This document shows, piece after piece, positions 7,275-14,436 of a stretch of DNA of 17,834 bases (position 1 is its first letter; every line of letters starts with the position of its first letter). A program made the translations under genes and the position numbers. The stretch spans positions 1 through 17,834 of the forward strand of contig DGOV01000018.1 of assembly GCA_002390205.1 (NCBI GenBank), given 5' to 3'. The notes below the pieces were generated by a model that ran no database searches, was not told the origin of the DNA, and saw only the letters and a program-made list of their open reading frames with translations. The DNA is from Proteobacteria bacterium UBA4457 (GTDB lineage Bacteria > Pseudomonadota > Gammaproteobacteria > Ga0077536).

Positions 7275-8558
7275 CTACCTTCGGCCGCTAATCATATTTC
7301 GAAGACTGTAAAACTGTTTTGCTCGTGCTTCTGTGAATTCACGTTTTTTAACGTAACAATGCGTCATCGTGGCATGAGGCTTCTTAGCATTGATATCAGA
7401 TTCACCCAAATGCAGAAATACGTGATGACCAACATTCTCAGAGAAATCCTGTTTTATATAAGGTGCTTGCTGTGGCATTTCGTATGCGTAGCTCTCGGAA
7501 TATTTAAGGTAATGCTGATTCATTCTTAACAAGTGGTCATCTTCCCGATCGAAAGCAAACATCCAAAGAGACCAGTTAGTCTCGGCATCAATAAAAACGA
7601 TGCGGCTGCTATAGGGATGATTATCGACTGTAGGATGCATGAGCACCACGTGCGCTTTACGAACCTCCCACCGCGTTTTATGAGGCACCCACAAGTGAGG
7701 GCCTCCAAATTCCGGATTGTCTGGCACATTAATAGTAGCGAGGACGGATTTAGTTCCAAGATATGTCCACGAGTTTTCGTAGACTTTACCGCCAAAGCCA
7801 TTCATGTCTTCCCGAATCATATCCATCCCCATCAATTCGCTGGTGCGCTCCGAGGCAAGCGTCTTCCTGGGCTTCCGTTGTGAGGGCATATACATCCAGC
7901 CAGAGTTTTCTCTATCATGGTCTACGTAAGAAATTGACATGTCTTTCGCCCCAGCCATGTCACGTGGTGACCTAAACTCCATGACCCGTTTTGTTTTAAC
8001 TTCTTCATACCCTTCTACCAAACAGTGATCTCCCCGGCTGTAAGTAGAAGCGATAGAAGTAAATTCCAATTTGCGGTCTAGCCTTCCCCCCTCGCCTCTT
8101 AACCAAGTTGTCATGGGCATTACGTAGTCAACTTGTCCCGGTCTCCAAAGCATATTCCATATCACTTTTTGGCCGGCAAATGGGTCTTCGTTTTTTATCT
8201 CTTGAAAAGGAAATCCTCCCCCTTTGAATCCCACTAAGACGCCTCGATCATCTAAGTGATAGTCGTCGTTCATGTGCTGCCCCCACTCTGGTGGAGCTGG
8301 GTACACACCAGTCGCAGCAATCTCCATATCCATCCCATCGAAAATGTAATACTTCCAAGCAGATTGAGGTATCAAGGCCTCTAAATGGGAAGATCGATCT
8401 TCTAACCCAAGGTGGGTTCCAGTCTCAATAGGTTCAAAAGGGATAGGGTTGGTTATCCAGTCATAGAGACGATCATAACTCTGCTCATCGTTAGCCCAAG
8501 AAAAATGCGTAAACAGGCAGAAAACTAAAAAGAGTAAAATTTTTAATACGCCAGACAT
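7275..8558 (-). CDS. DUF1329 family periplasmic protein (LolA-like)
   Basis: This 427-residue protein is of the DUF1329 family, annotated in databases as outer-membrane lipoprotein-sorting-like because its fold is expected to resemble LolA/LolB. The ATG at 8558 is chosen because it gives a clean signal peptide (MSGVLK, hydrophobic core LLFLVFCLF, probable cleavage after HFSWA) and has GGAA about eight bases upstream. A TTG at 8609 would add 17 residues and bury the signal. Family-like phrases are seen in the middle, including YMPSQRKPRK and SELMGMDMIREDM, and near the C-terminus YAYEMPQQAPYI. There is no lipobox cysteine at the cleavage site, so it is probably soluble in the periplasm. It is co-transcribed with the DUF1302 gene behind the promoter at 8667-8695. 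Function is unproven; binding or transfer of a hydrophobic ligand is inference. Confidence 0.83.
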   Translation of the reverse strand: MSGVLKILLFLVFCLFTHFSWANDEQSYDRLYDWITNPIPFEPIETGTHLGLEDRSSHLEALIPQSAWKYYIFDGMDMEIAATGVYPAPPEWGQHMNDDYHLDDRGVLVGFKGGGFPFQEIKNEDPFAGQKVIWNMLWRPGQVDYVMPMTTWLRGEGGRLDRKLEFTSIASTYSRGDHCLVEGYEEVKTKRVMEFRSPRDMAGAKDMSISYVDHDRENSGWMYMPSQRKPRKTLASERTSELMGMDMIREDMNGFGGKVYENSWTYLGTKSVLATINVPDNPEFGGPHLWVPHKTRWEVRKAHVVLMHPTVDNHPYSSRIVFIDAETNWSLWMFAFDREDDHLLRMNQHYLKYSESYAYEMPQQAPYIKQDFSENVGHHVFLHLGESDINAKKPHATMTHCYVKKREFTEARAKQFYSLRNMISGRR

Positions 8559-8643
8559 AAATAATTCCGCAGACTTAGGGGTTATGACTAAAATTGGAGT
8601 TTTTCCCAACCGACCAATTGTTACTTAGATGCGTTACTTTAAT

Positions 8644-8661
8644 TGCATATATGTATATGCA
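8644..8661. promoter_or_regulatory. Perfect 18-bp inverted repeat, candidate operator
   Basis: The sequence TGCATATA-TG-TATATGCA has perfect 8-base arms and a 2-base centre. It sits in the 173-base divergent gap between the DUF1329 gene and moeA. Relative to the minus-strand promoter at 8667-8695, it covers the expected transcription start and the first bases of the transcript, the classic place for a repressor. It is AT-rich and short-looped, so protein binding is more likely than an RNA hairpin. It does not clearly match a ModE box, and no regulator gene is in the window, so the factor is unknown. Confidence 0.5.
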
Positions 8662-8666
8662 TATTG

Positions 8667-8695
8667 AGTATAAAACAGCTCATAAGCAATGACAA
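8667..8695 (-). promoter_or_regulatory. Sigma70-like promoter of the DUF1329-DUF1302 unit
   Basis: Read on the minus strand, TTGTCA (8695-8690) and TATACT (8672-8667) are separated by 17 bases; each hexamer matches the consensus at five of six positions. Transcription would begin near 8660, giving a leader of about 100 bases before the ATG at 8558. The dyad at 8644-8661 overlaps the predicted start. Confidence 0.55.
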
Positions 8696-8782
8696 ACGTC
8701 GTGTTTCAATATTGGTGTAGAATTCAACAAAACACTTATTTTTAACTTGCGAATGAATTAAGGAAGAGGATAATTAAACTTC

Positions 8783-10036
8783 ATGACTATCCAACAAAGC
8801 TGCAAAGACGATTCTGACCCCACTTCTCTGTCTTGCGAGGAAGCTATAGTTCGTATTCTCGATAGCATGAGTTCCTTGACACAGACAGAAATGGTGCCTA
8901 TTAGGCACAGCCTAGGTCGCGTAACGTCCTTTGATATTATAGCCGCTGCCAACGTGCCACCTCACAAAAACTCTGCTATGGATGGGTATGCTTTTCGTCA
9001 GGAAGAGCTGCAAGGTCTCAATAATCCCGTAATAAAAATAATTGGCACCGCTTTTGCTGGTAAAGCTTTCACTCGGCCCATAGAAAAAAACGAAGCAGTC
9101 CGGATAATGACGGGAGCTGTAGTCCCTGAAAACGCTGACACAATCGTCATCCAAGAGCACGTTAAAACTGATGGAAATGATCTCCAGATCCTAGAAATGC
9201 CTAACTTTGGAGAAAACATTCGTGCTGCTGGAGAGGATATTCACATAGGCGAAACTATTTTGAAATCCGGCCACACGGTCACACCCGCTGATTTAGGGTT
9301 GATTGCATCTCTAGGGATAGCCGAGGTGCAAGTATTTCAAAAACCCAGAGTAGCTTATTTTTCTACAGGCGATGAACTCAAGTCGCTAGGAACCACTTTG
9401 GAACCTGGGGAAATTTACGACAGTAACCGATACACGCTGTATGGGATGCTCCAACATTTAGGAGTCGAAATCATAGACATGGGTGTGGTGAAAGACACTT
9501 ATGATGCTATAGAGGCTGCGTTACTTGATGCTAGCAAATCTGCCGACATGGTAATAACCTCTGGAGGCGTCTCAGTTGGAGACGCGGACTTTATCAAAGA
9601 AGCTTTGGGCAACGTGGGCCAAGTTAAATTTTGGAAAATCGCTATGAAGCCGGGGCGACCGCTTGCCTTTGGGAAAATAGGAAAGGCTCACTTTTTCGGC
9701 CTACCTGGCAATCCCGTATCTGTCATGGTCGGTTTCCATCAATTTGTTACCCCGGCATTAGAAAAGATTTCAGGCACTAAAACTAACAGGAATATAATTC
9801 TAGAAGCCTCAGTCACAGAACCACTGAGAAAGAGGCCAGGACGAGCTGAATATCAGAGAGGTATTTTAGCTCAAGAAGATGATGGCTCTTTAACGGTTCA
9901 ACCAACGGGGGATCAAGGATCAGGGATATTAAAATCTATGTCACAGGCCAACTGCTTTATTTATCTACCTATTGATGCGTCAGATATTCACGTAAATGAA
10001 GCAGTGAGAGTCATTCCTTTTAACAGTGCTATCTAG
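8783..10036 (+). CDS. moeA: Molybdopterin molybdotransferase MoeA
   Basis: MoeA inserts molybdate into adenylated molybdopterin to give active Mo-cofactor. The protein has 417 residues, the usual length for the bacterial enzyme. Visible landmarks are PPHKNSAMDGYAF (59-71), MTGAVVPENAD, the MoCF-domain segment GGVSVGDAD (261-269) and PGNPVS (308-313), then the beta-rich C-terminal domain IV. The ATG at 8783 matches the family N-terminus; a purine-rich GGAAGAGG lies about 14 bases upstream, a longer gap than usual. It is a single gene between the divergent DUF1329 unit and the convergent pqqB (13-base gap), so it is probably transcribed on its own from the 8662-8782 region, where I see no convincing promoter. 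MogA, which supplies its adenylated substrate, is not in the window. Confidence 0.96.
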   Translation: MTIQQSCKDDSDPTSLSCEEAIVRILDSMSSLTQTEMVPIRHSLGRVTSFDIIAAANVPPHKNSAMDGYAFRQEELQGLNNPVIKIIGTAFAGKAFTRPIEKNEAVRIMTGAVVPENADTIVIQEHVKTDGNDLQILEMPNFGENIRAAGEDIHIGETILKSGHTVTPADLGLIASLGIAEVQVFQKPRVAYFSTGDELKSLGTTLEPGEIYDSNRYTLYGMLQHLGVEIIDMGVVKDTYDAIEAALLDASKSADMVITSGGVSVGDADFIKEALGNVGQVKFWKIAMKPGRPLAFGKIGKAHFFGLPGNPVSVMVGFHQFVTPALEKISGTKTNRNIILEASVTEPLRKRPGRAEYQRGILAQEDDGSLTVQPTGDQGSGILKSMSQANCFIYLPIDASDIHVNEAVRVIPFNSAI

Positions 10037-10049
10037 CCAAGTCCCAGTT

Positions 10050-10976
10050 TCACAGCTTTATATCCATCCCGTCTTGAGCAACTTCCCAACCGGCATCACT
10101 AACAAGTTGTCTTTCCATAGAATCAGAAGCCAGAATGGGATTCGTTGTATTAATATGAATGAAGATTTTACGTTTTACATTTAATGAGGCAAAAGATTGT
10201 AAAGTCCCTTCTTTCCCAGAAACACTCATGTGCCCCATTCTCCCCCCTGTTTTGATCCCCACCTGCTCTTTAATCATTTCGTCGTCTACCCATAAAGTCC
10301 CATCAAAGAACACCAGCTCTGCATTTTTAAGTCGGTCTGCGAGTGCAACAGTCATTTGTGCGCAGGCCGGAACGTAGAAAAACTTCGACCCATCACGCGC
10401 AGCTATTTCAAGAGCTATAGTATCTTCGTCAACGGTTCCAAAGTTATCTCCCGCTGTTTTATCTTCCAACCACAACGCAACTTTGCCAGGAACGGAAAAT
10501 GGAGTGATAGTCAGACCTATTTCGCTCCCATCGAAAGCAGAGAGTTCGCAACGATCGTCTAATGTCACAGTTTTTCTAGCTACAAATTTTGGGTTCAAGA
10601 CGTTAAAAATAGTGTTGTCCTTTAACACAGATAAAACTCTGTCTGTCCCATATAGATTTAGGGGTTGAGATTCACGCAAATTTAGCAGACCGGCAACATG
10701 ATCGACATCAGCATTAGTTAACACAATTGATTTAATCGGACTGTGTCGTAATCCCGTTTTCGGATGGAGTATTTCATTGTCGTTTATCTGTTGCCTTAAA
10801 TCTGGAGACGCGTTAAGTAAGACCCAATTCTCACCATCAGCACTTACGCACAAGGAAGATTGTGTCCTAGCAGGAGCATTGATATCGTTAGCCCGTGCAC
10901 GTCGACTGTTAGGATGATTGCAATTCCATTGGGGGTAGCCTCCTCCTGCTGCAGAACCTAATACTCGTATTCTCAT
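10050..10976 (-). CDS. pqqB: Pyrroloquinoline quinone biosynthesis protein PqqB
   Basis: PqqB is a metallo-beta-lactamase-fold protein needed for PQQ formation; it has been assigned a hydroxylase role on the PQQ precursor. The 308-residue protein opens with the highly characteristic RVLGSAAGGGYPQWNCNHP, which includes the conserved metal-site cysteine region, followed by ARTQSSLCVS, LLNASPDLRQQI and the metal-binding-like segment LTNADVDHVAGLLNLRE. The ATG at 10976 is preferred over an adjacent TTG at 10979 because GAGG lies seven bases upstream of it. It is separated by about 24 bases from moaE, so it appears to be the third gene of a moaD-moaE-pqqB unit. That places a PQQ gene in the molybdopterin synthase operon, away from pqqCDE at 13570-15824. 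Its 3' end faces moeA. Confidence 0.96.
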   Translation of the reverse strand: MRIRVLGSAAGGGYPQWNCNHPNSRRARANDINAPARTQSSLCVSADGENWVLLNASPDLRQQINDNEILHPKTGLRHSPIKSIVLTNADVDHVAGLLNLRESQPLNLYGTDRVLSVLKDNTIFNVLNPKFVARKTVTLDDRCELSAFDGSEIGLTITPFSVPGKVALWLEDKTAGDNFGTVDEDTIALEIAARDGSKFFYVPACAQMTVALADRLKNAELVFFDGTLWVDDEMIKEQVGIKTGGRMGHMSVSGKEGTLQSFASLNVKRKIFIHINTTNPILASDSMERQLVSDAGWEVAQDGMDIKL

Positions 10977-11000
10977 CAAAACACCTCAAAAAAAATCGCC

Positions 11001-11453
11001 TTAAAAATCAGCACTGCTGCCGGATGTATTTTTCGTAACCCAACGTTCCCCATCTTCACGTTTTTCTCTCTTCCAAAAAGGAACGTTGGATTTCAAAGAT
11101 TCCATAATGTCCCTACATGCATCAAAAGAATGAGCTCGATGAGCTGACCATACTGCAACCAACACAATAGGGTCACTCGGATAAACCTCACCTATACGAT
11201 GTATGACTAAAACGTGATCGAGAGACCATCGTTTCTCCGCTCGGTCAGCAATTTTCTCTAGTTCCTTAACAGTCATCTCGGGGTGGTGTTCTAGGTACAT
11301 TGACTCGACAGAGACACCATCATTAAAATCTCTCATACTTCCAATAAAAATCGAGGATGCGCCGATTTTTCTTCTTCTGCCATCCAACTCTTTTTCAGTT
11401 TGTAACAATAGGTCGTATGGCGAAAATGGCTCTTTAGACAACCTAACCGTCAT
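11001..11453 (-). CDS. moaE: Molybdopterin synthase catalytic subunit MoaE
   Basis: MoaE with MoaD converts cyclic pyranopterin monophosphate to molybdopterin by adding the dithiolene sulfurs. This 150-residue protein has normal length. Conserved positions seen are R41 in GSMRDFNDG, H105-R106 in SAHRAHSF and the catalytic lysines K121 and K128 in the segment SLKSNVPFWKRE. The ATG at 11453 has a strong AGGAGG six bases upstream, located inside the end of moaD, and only two bases separate the moaD stop from it. The pair therefore is translated together, as is usual for the heterotetrameric synthase. pqqB follows closely downstream. Confidence 0.96.
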   Translation of the reverse strand: MTVRLSKEPFSPYDLLLQTEKELDGRRRKIGASSIFIGSMRDFNDGVSVESMYLEHHPEMTVKELEKIADRAEKRWSLDHVLVIHRIGEVYPSDPIVLVAVWSAHRAHSFDACRDIMESLKSNVPFWKREKREDGERWVTKNTSGSSADF

Positions 11454-11455
11454 GC

Positions 11456-11689
11456 TTAACCTCCTGTTAAAGGAGGGAAATAAGCAACTTCGTCTCCGTC
11501 TTTCAGCAGTTGATCCGGCTCACAATAATCATGGTTGATCGCATAAAGACAACCCGCTGGCATTTGTGCAGTACCACAGACAGATTGCCATACATTAATG
11601 ACGTTCAGCTCGCTCTCAAACTCAACATCTATCTCCTTCATACCAACCAAATCAGTTAAACTAGCAAAAAATTTCACTTTAATACTCAT
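11456..11689 (-). CDS. moaD: Molybdopterin synthase sulfur carrier subunit MoaD
   Basis: MoaD is the small ubiquitin-fold sulfur carrier; its C-terminal glycine is adenylated by MoeB and then loaded as a thiocarboxylate. The 77-residue protein starts with IKVKFFASLTDLVG, the usual first strand, and ends in EVAYFPPLTGG, the canonical double-glycine tail. The ATG at 11689 has AGAGG six bases upstream. It is the first gene of the moaD-moaE-pqqB unit, with a possible promoter at 11718-11747. No moeB is visible in the window, so the activating enzyme must be encoded elsewhere. Confidence 0.95.
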   Translation of the reverse strand: MSIKVKFFASLTDLVGMKEIDVEFESELNVINVWQSVCGTAQMPAGCLYAINHDYCEPDQLLKDGDEVAYFPPLTGG

Positions 11690-11717
11690 ACGTAACCTCT
11701 AACAACACTATAAATTT

Positions 11718-11747
11718 ATTCTATTTAGCGCTATTTTAACCTAACAA
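11718..11747 (-). promoter_or_regulatory. Possible sigma70 promoter of moaD-moaE-pqqB
   Basis: On the minus strand TTGTTA (11747-11742) and TAGAAT (11723-11718) are 18 bases apart, with four and five consensus matches. The spacer contains the short palindrome TAGCGCTA. It lies in the 81-base gap between divergent moaD and moaC. The match is moderate and the AT-rich context makes chance likely enough to be cautious. Confidence 0.35.
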
Positions 11748-11770
11748 ATGAAAGGATTCATATTAACGAC

Positions 11771-12262
11771 ATGTCAAAACTAACCCACTTAGATGAAGAT
11801 GGTAAAGCAAAAATGGTTGATGTGGGGGATAAAACTCCGACCAAGAGGACCGCAATTGCTACAGGAAGAATTTCCATGCAGCCAGAAACACTTAATTTAG
11901 TAATATCCGGAACAAACAAAAAAGGAGATGTCTTAGCTGTCGCTCGAATCGCCGGAATCATGGCGGCCAAGAAAACAGCTGACATGATTCCGTTGTGCCA
12001 TCCATTAAGTATAACTAGGATTGACATTGATCTGGAACTAGACCTAGAAAAATCCACCATAAATTGCACCGCTTTAGTTGAAACAATCGGACAAACTGGT
12101 GTTGAAATAGAAGCGCTAAATGCGACGCAAGTTGCTTTGTTGACTGTTTACGATATGTGCAAAGCTGCGGACAAAGGAATGGTTATTAGTGAAGTGATGC
12201 TCAAAGAAAAACGTGGCGGGAGATCAGGCCATTGGTCTCGAGACGAAAGTCAGGGGATTTAA
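11771..12262 (+). CDS. moaC: Cyclic pyranopterin monophosphate synthase MoaC
   Basis: MoaC rearranges the MoaA product into cyclic pyranopterin monophosphate. The protein has 163 residues. The signature KTADMIPLCHP spans 68-78 with the catalytic-site H77, the lysine pair K50-K51 sits in TNKKGD, and D128 and K131 lie in YDMCKAADKG; the spacing agrees with the well-studied E. coli enzyme. The ATG at 11771 matches the typical MSKLTH start; AAAGGA is somewhat far upstream (about 14 bases). It is divergent from moaD. Its TAA stop overlaps by one base the ATG of the next gene, a methyltransferase, so the two are translationally coupled. It is separated from moaA by more than 8 kb, an unusually dispersed arrangement. 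Confidence 0.96.
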   Translation: MSKLTHLDEDGKAKMVDVGDKTPTKRTAIATGRISMQPETLNLVISGTNKKGDVLAVARIAGIMAAKKTADMIPLCHPLSITRIDIDLELDLEKSTINCTALVETIGQTGVEIEALNATQVALLTVYDMCKAADKGMVISEVMLKEKRGGRSGHWSRDESQGI

Positions 12263-13026
12263 TGAAGTCGGAAAAAATCAAGAACTGGTCCCCACCTTCA
12301 ACATGGCCGGAAAAACTGAAAGGCATTCTGCCTGGTAGCTGGTATCTTAACCATTTACTTAAAAAGCACTTACGCAAAGGAGAACCTGAACTCAAACTAC
12401 TTCCCTTCTTGGTCGATAAAAGAAAAGATGCGGTTGACGTTGGGGCCAACAAAGGAGTCTATAGCCGAGCTCTCTCTGAACTGACAAACACCGTCTACGC
12501 CTTTGAGCCGAATCCAAAAATGTACAAAATACTGTGTTCGGGCAAGACAAAAAAAACAAAAGCTTACCAAGTAGCTCTGTCCAACCAAAGCGGAATAGCT
12601 GAACTCCTCATTCCACATAACTTAAAGAAAAATACCTACTCCAATCAGGGAGCCAGCCTTAGCTCTACAAAAGTGTCTGGTAACCACCAGGCAATAGAGG
12701 TCGAGTCGAAGACGCTAGATTCTTATGCTCTTAAAAATATTGGCTTCCTGAAAATTGACGTGGAAGGCTTCGAGCTCTCCGTTATAGAAGGTGCCTCTCA
12801 AACCATTGCCTTCAATAAACCCACTATGCTAGTGGAGCTTGAGGAGCGTCATACTGATATTCCAATAGAAAATCTTGTCGGCCGTATAGAAAAACTAGGC
12901 TATAAAGCATATTTTCTTATCCACACTAATTTAACCCCTTTTTCACAATTTAATGCTGAAAAAATGCATCGTGGCGCAGCAGGAACGAAAAACTATGTTT
13001 ATAATTTTATATTTCTACCCGTCTGA
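12262..13026 (+). CDS. FkbM family SAM-dependent methyltransferase
   Basis: This 254-residue protein is of the FkbM (Methyltransf_21) family, SAM-dependent methyltransferases that mostly O-methylate sugars or small molecules. The SAM-binding motif VDVGANKGVYS lies at 58-68, with YAFEPNP as the acidic second motif and FLKIDVEGFELSVIEGA as the family-defining third. The ATG at 12262 is chosen because AGGGGA lies five bases upstream and the codon shares one base with the moaC stop; an alternative in-frame start at 12232 would overlap moaC. Coupling to moaC is strong positional evidence for co-expression, yet no methylation step is known in Mo-cofactor or PQQ synthesis. The substrate cannot be told from sequence; it could equally be an unrelated passenger. 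It faces the dehydratase gene across a 13-base gap. Confidence 0.88.
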   Translation: MKSEKIKNWSPPSTWPEKLKGILPGSWYLNHLLKKHLRKGEPELKLLPFLVDKRKDAVDVGANKGVYSRALSELTNTVYAFEPNPKMYKILCSGKTKKTKAYQVALSNQSGIAELLIPHNLKKNTYSNQGASLSSTKVSGNHQAIEVESKTLDSYALKNIGFLKIDVEGFELSVIEGASQTIAFNKPTMLVELEERHTDIPIENLVGRIEKLGYKAYFLIHTNLTPFSQFNAEKMHRGAAGTKNYVYNFIFLPV

Positions 13027-13039
13027 ACAGGGGAAATTC

Positions 13040-13429
13040 TCAGTTCTCTGAATCCCAGTAATCAAAGTTACTACCGGCAGGAATACCTTGCAAAGGAGAA
13101 TCTGATTCTGTTGCAGGGTTCCAATCAAGTGCGTCATCAATTTTGATCGCAAGCGCAAAATCTTTCCCAGTAACTCCGCCGGCATCGTGGTTGGTAATTC
13201 GCACACCTACCTTCGCATATGAAACGCTTAAATCAGGATGATGCCAGGCGATTTCAGCAAAATGTCCAATCACACCGACAACCATTAAAGTACTCTTCCA
13301 TCCTGAAGTTTTGTATTCGCGCCACAAGCCATTGTCCCGCAATTCCCACTGCGGCAAGTCAAGCATGAGTCGCTTTCGAATTTCGACAACAGTCCAGAGA
13401 GCGTCAATTCTTTTCGTAGAAGAGCCCAT
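13040..13429 (-). CDS. Pterin-4a-carbinolamine dehydratase (PCD/DCoH family)
   Basis: This family dehydrates 4a-hydroxytetrahydropterins so the pterin can be recycled. The catalytic signature is complete: E59, H63-H64-P65, Y71, H81 and D90 with the exact E-x3-HHP-x5-Y-x9-H-x8-D spacing. At 129 residues it is longer than the roughly 100-residue minimal form, with about 20 extra residues at the N-terminus and an acidic tail of about 25 residues after the core. The ATG at 13429 has a good AAGGAG about eight bases upstream. It lies in the Mo-cofactor/PQQ region, divergent from pqqC; no aromatic amino-acid hydroxylase is near. Comparative genomics has previously linked a subset of this family to Mo-cofactor metabolism, which this context supports. 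Which pterin it acts on is unknown. Confidence 0.92.
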   Translation of the reverse strand: MGSSTKRIDALWTVVEIRKRLMLDLPQWELRDNGLWREYKTSGWKSTLMVVGVIGHFAEIAWHHPDLSVSYAKVGVRITNHDAGGVTGKDFALAIKIDDALDWNPATESDSPLQGIPAGSNFDYWDSEN

Positions 13430-13505
13430 GATATTATCTCCTTTTAATTAAGCGGCGACTGTGGTCCTAATTAGATAATTTAGGTAAAAAAACCCACATA
13501 AAGCT

Positions 13506-13534
13506 TTGATAATAAATGCATTATTTCAGATAAT
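13506..13534 (+). promoter_or_regulatory. Sigma70-like promoter of pqqC-pqqD-pqqE
   Basis: TTGATA (13506-13511) and GATAAT (13529-13534) are separated by exactly 17 bases; each hexamer matches consensus at five of six positions. Transcription would start near 13541, about 30 bases before the ATG at 13570. The rest of the 140-base gap 13430-13569 is AT-rich and holds no small peptide gene that I can support. Confidence 0.55.
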
Positions 13535-13569
13535 TTTTCCAGCAGAAAATAATCATTTAACATCCTAAG

Positions 13570-14436
13570 ATGACAAATCTAACATATAGAAACACACAAA
13601 CACACCAGTCGTATGCTAAGATTGTGTATCACACGAATAGCAAGCCGAGGTTTCACAGATTGGGATTATCTACTATCTATAGGCCAGCACGAAGTTCGGA
13701 CGATGCCTGGACTGTACAGGAGTTTGAAGGAAAGCTGCGACAAAAAGAGCATTTTTATCATATAAACCACCCGTATCATGTACTCATGTCGGAAGGCAAA
13801 ATGAATAAAGCGGGGATACGAGGTTGGGTTGCAAACCGTTATTATTACCAAAAATCAATTCCAATTAAAGACGCTGCAATACTTTCTAACTGCAGCGACA
13901 GAGTGGCGCGTCGTCTTTGGATACAGAGGCTCATCGACCATGATGGCGACGAAAATGACACCGGCGGCATCAATGCATGGTTACAACTAGGATTATCGGT
14001 TGGGCTAACTGAGGAAGAGATTCTAGATGAAAGGCATGTCCTTCCAGGTGTTAAATTTGCTGTGGATTCTTACGTGAATTTTGCTCGGTCAGCAACATGG
14101 GAAGAAGCTGCCTGCTCGTCTCTAACTGAAATGTTTGCGCCTAAAATTCACCAAAATCGATTAGACCGCTGGCCGGAACACTATCCTTGGATTAAAGCTG
14201 ATGGCTATGTCTACTTCAAAAAACGGCTGGGTGAAGCTAGACGAGATGTTGAGCATGGACTGCGTGTTACGGTGTCTCACTTTGTCGAGCGGCATGAACA
14301 AGAGTTTGCCCTGAATATTTTGCAATTTAAATTAGACGTTCTTTGGACCATGCTCGATGCTATGTGGATGTCTTATGTAGCGGACATGCCGCCTTATTTT
14401 TCATGCAATAAGAAACCTACACACAACGATGATTAA
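13570..14436 (+). CDS. pqqC: Pyrroloquinoline-quinone synthase PqqC
   Basis: PqqC catalyses the final ring closure and oxidation to PQQ. The conserved body is complete: HINHPYH, WVANRYYYQ, LIDHDGDE, ERHVLPGVKFAVDSY, ACSSLTEMFAP, WPEHYPWI, DVEHGL and LQFKLDVLWTMLDAMW. The frame from ATG 13570 gives 288 residues, against about 250 in well-known PqqC proteins; the first 45 or so residues have no counterpart that I recognise. ATG 13570 has no clear Shine-Dalgarno. A TTG at 13660 has GAGG nine bases upstream and would give about 258 residues, so it is a real alternative start. The stop overlaps the pqqD start by eight bases. Downstream pqqD and pqqE are coupled. The function is certain; only the start is open. 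Confidence 0.95.
   Translation: MTNLTYRNTQTHQSYAKIVYHTNSKPRFHRLGLSTIYRPARSSDDAWTVQEFEGKLRQKEHFYHINHPYHVLMSEGKMNKAGIRGWVANRYYYQKSIPIKDAAILSNCSDRVARRLWIQRLIDHDGDENDTGGINAWLQLGLSVGLTEEEILDERHVLPGVKFAVDSYVNFARSATWEEAACSSLTEMFAPKIHQNRLDRWPEHYPWIKADGYVYFKKRLGEARRDVEHGLRVTVSHFVERHEQEFALNILQFKLDVLWTMLDAMWMSYVADMPPYFSCNKKPTHNDD

Noticed and set aside
8559..8609. Upstream TTG start for the DUF1329 protein.
   Set aside because: It would place 17 extra residues ahead of a clear signal peptide; ATG 8558 has a better ribosome site.
11762..11770. An ATT start for moaC better spaced from AAAGGA.
   Set aside because: ATT starts are very rare and the ATG at 11771 matches the family N-terminus exactly.
12232..12261. 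Earlier start for the FkbM methyltransferase inside moaC.
   Set aside because: ATG 12262 has a good ribosome site and forms a standard stop-start overlap with moaC.
13430..13569. Search for pqqA in the gap upstream of pqqC.
   Set aside because: Short frames on both strands stop within about 13 codons and none has an E-x3-Y core.
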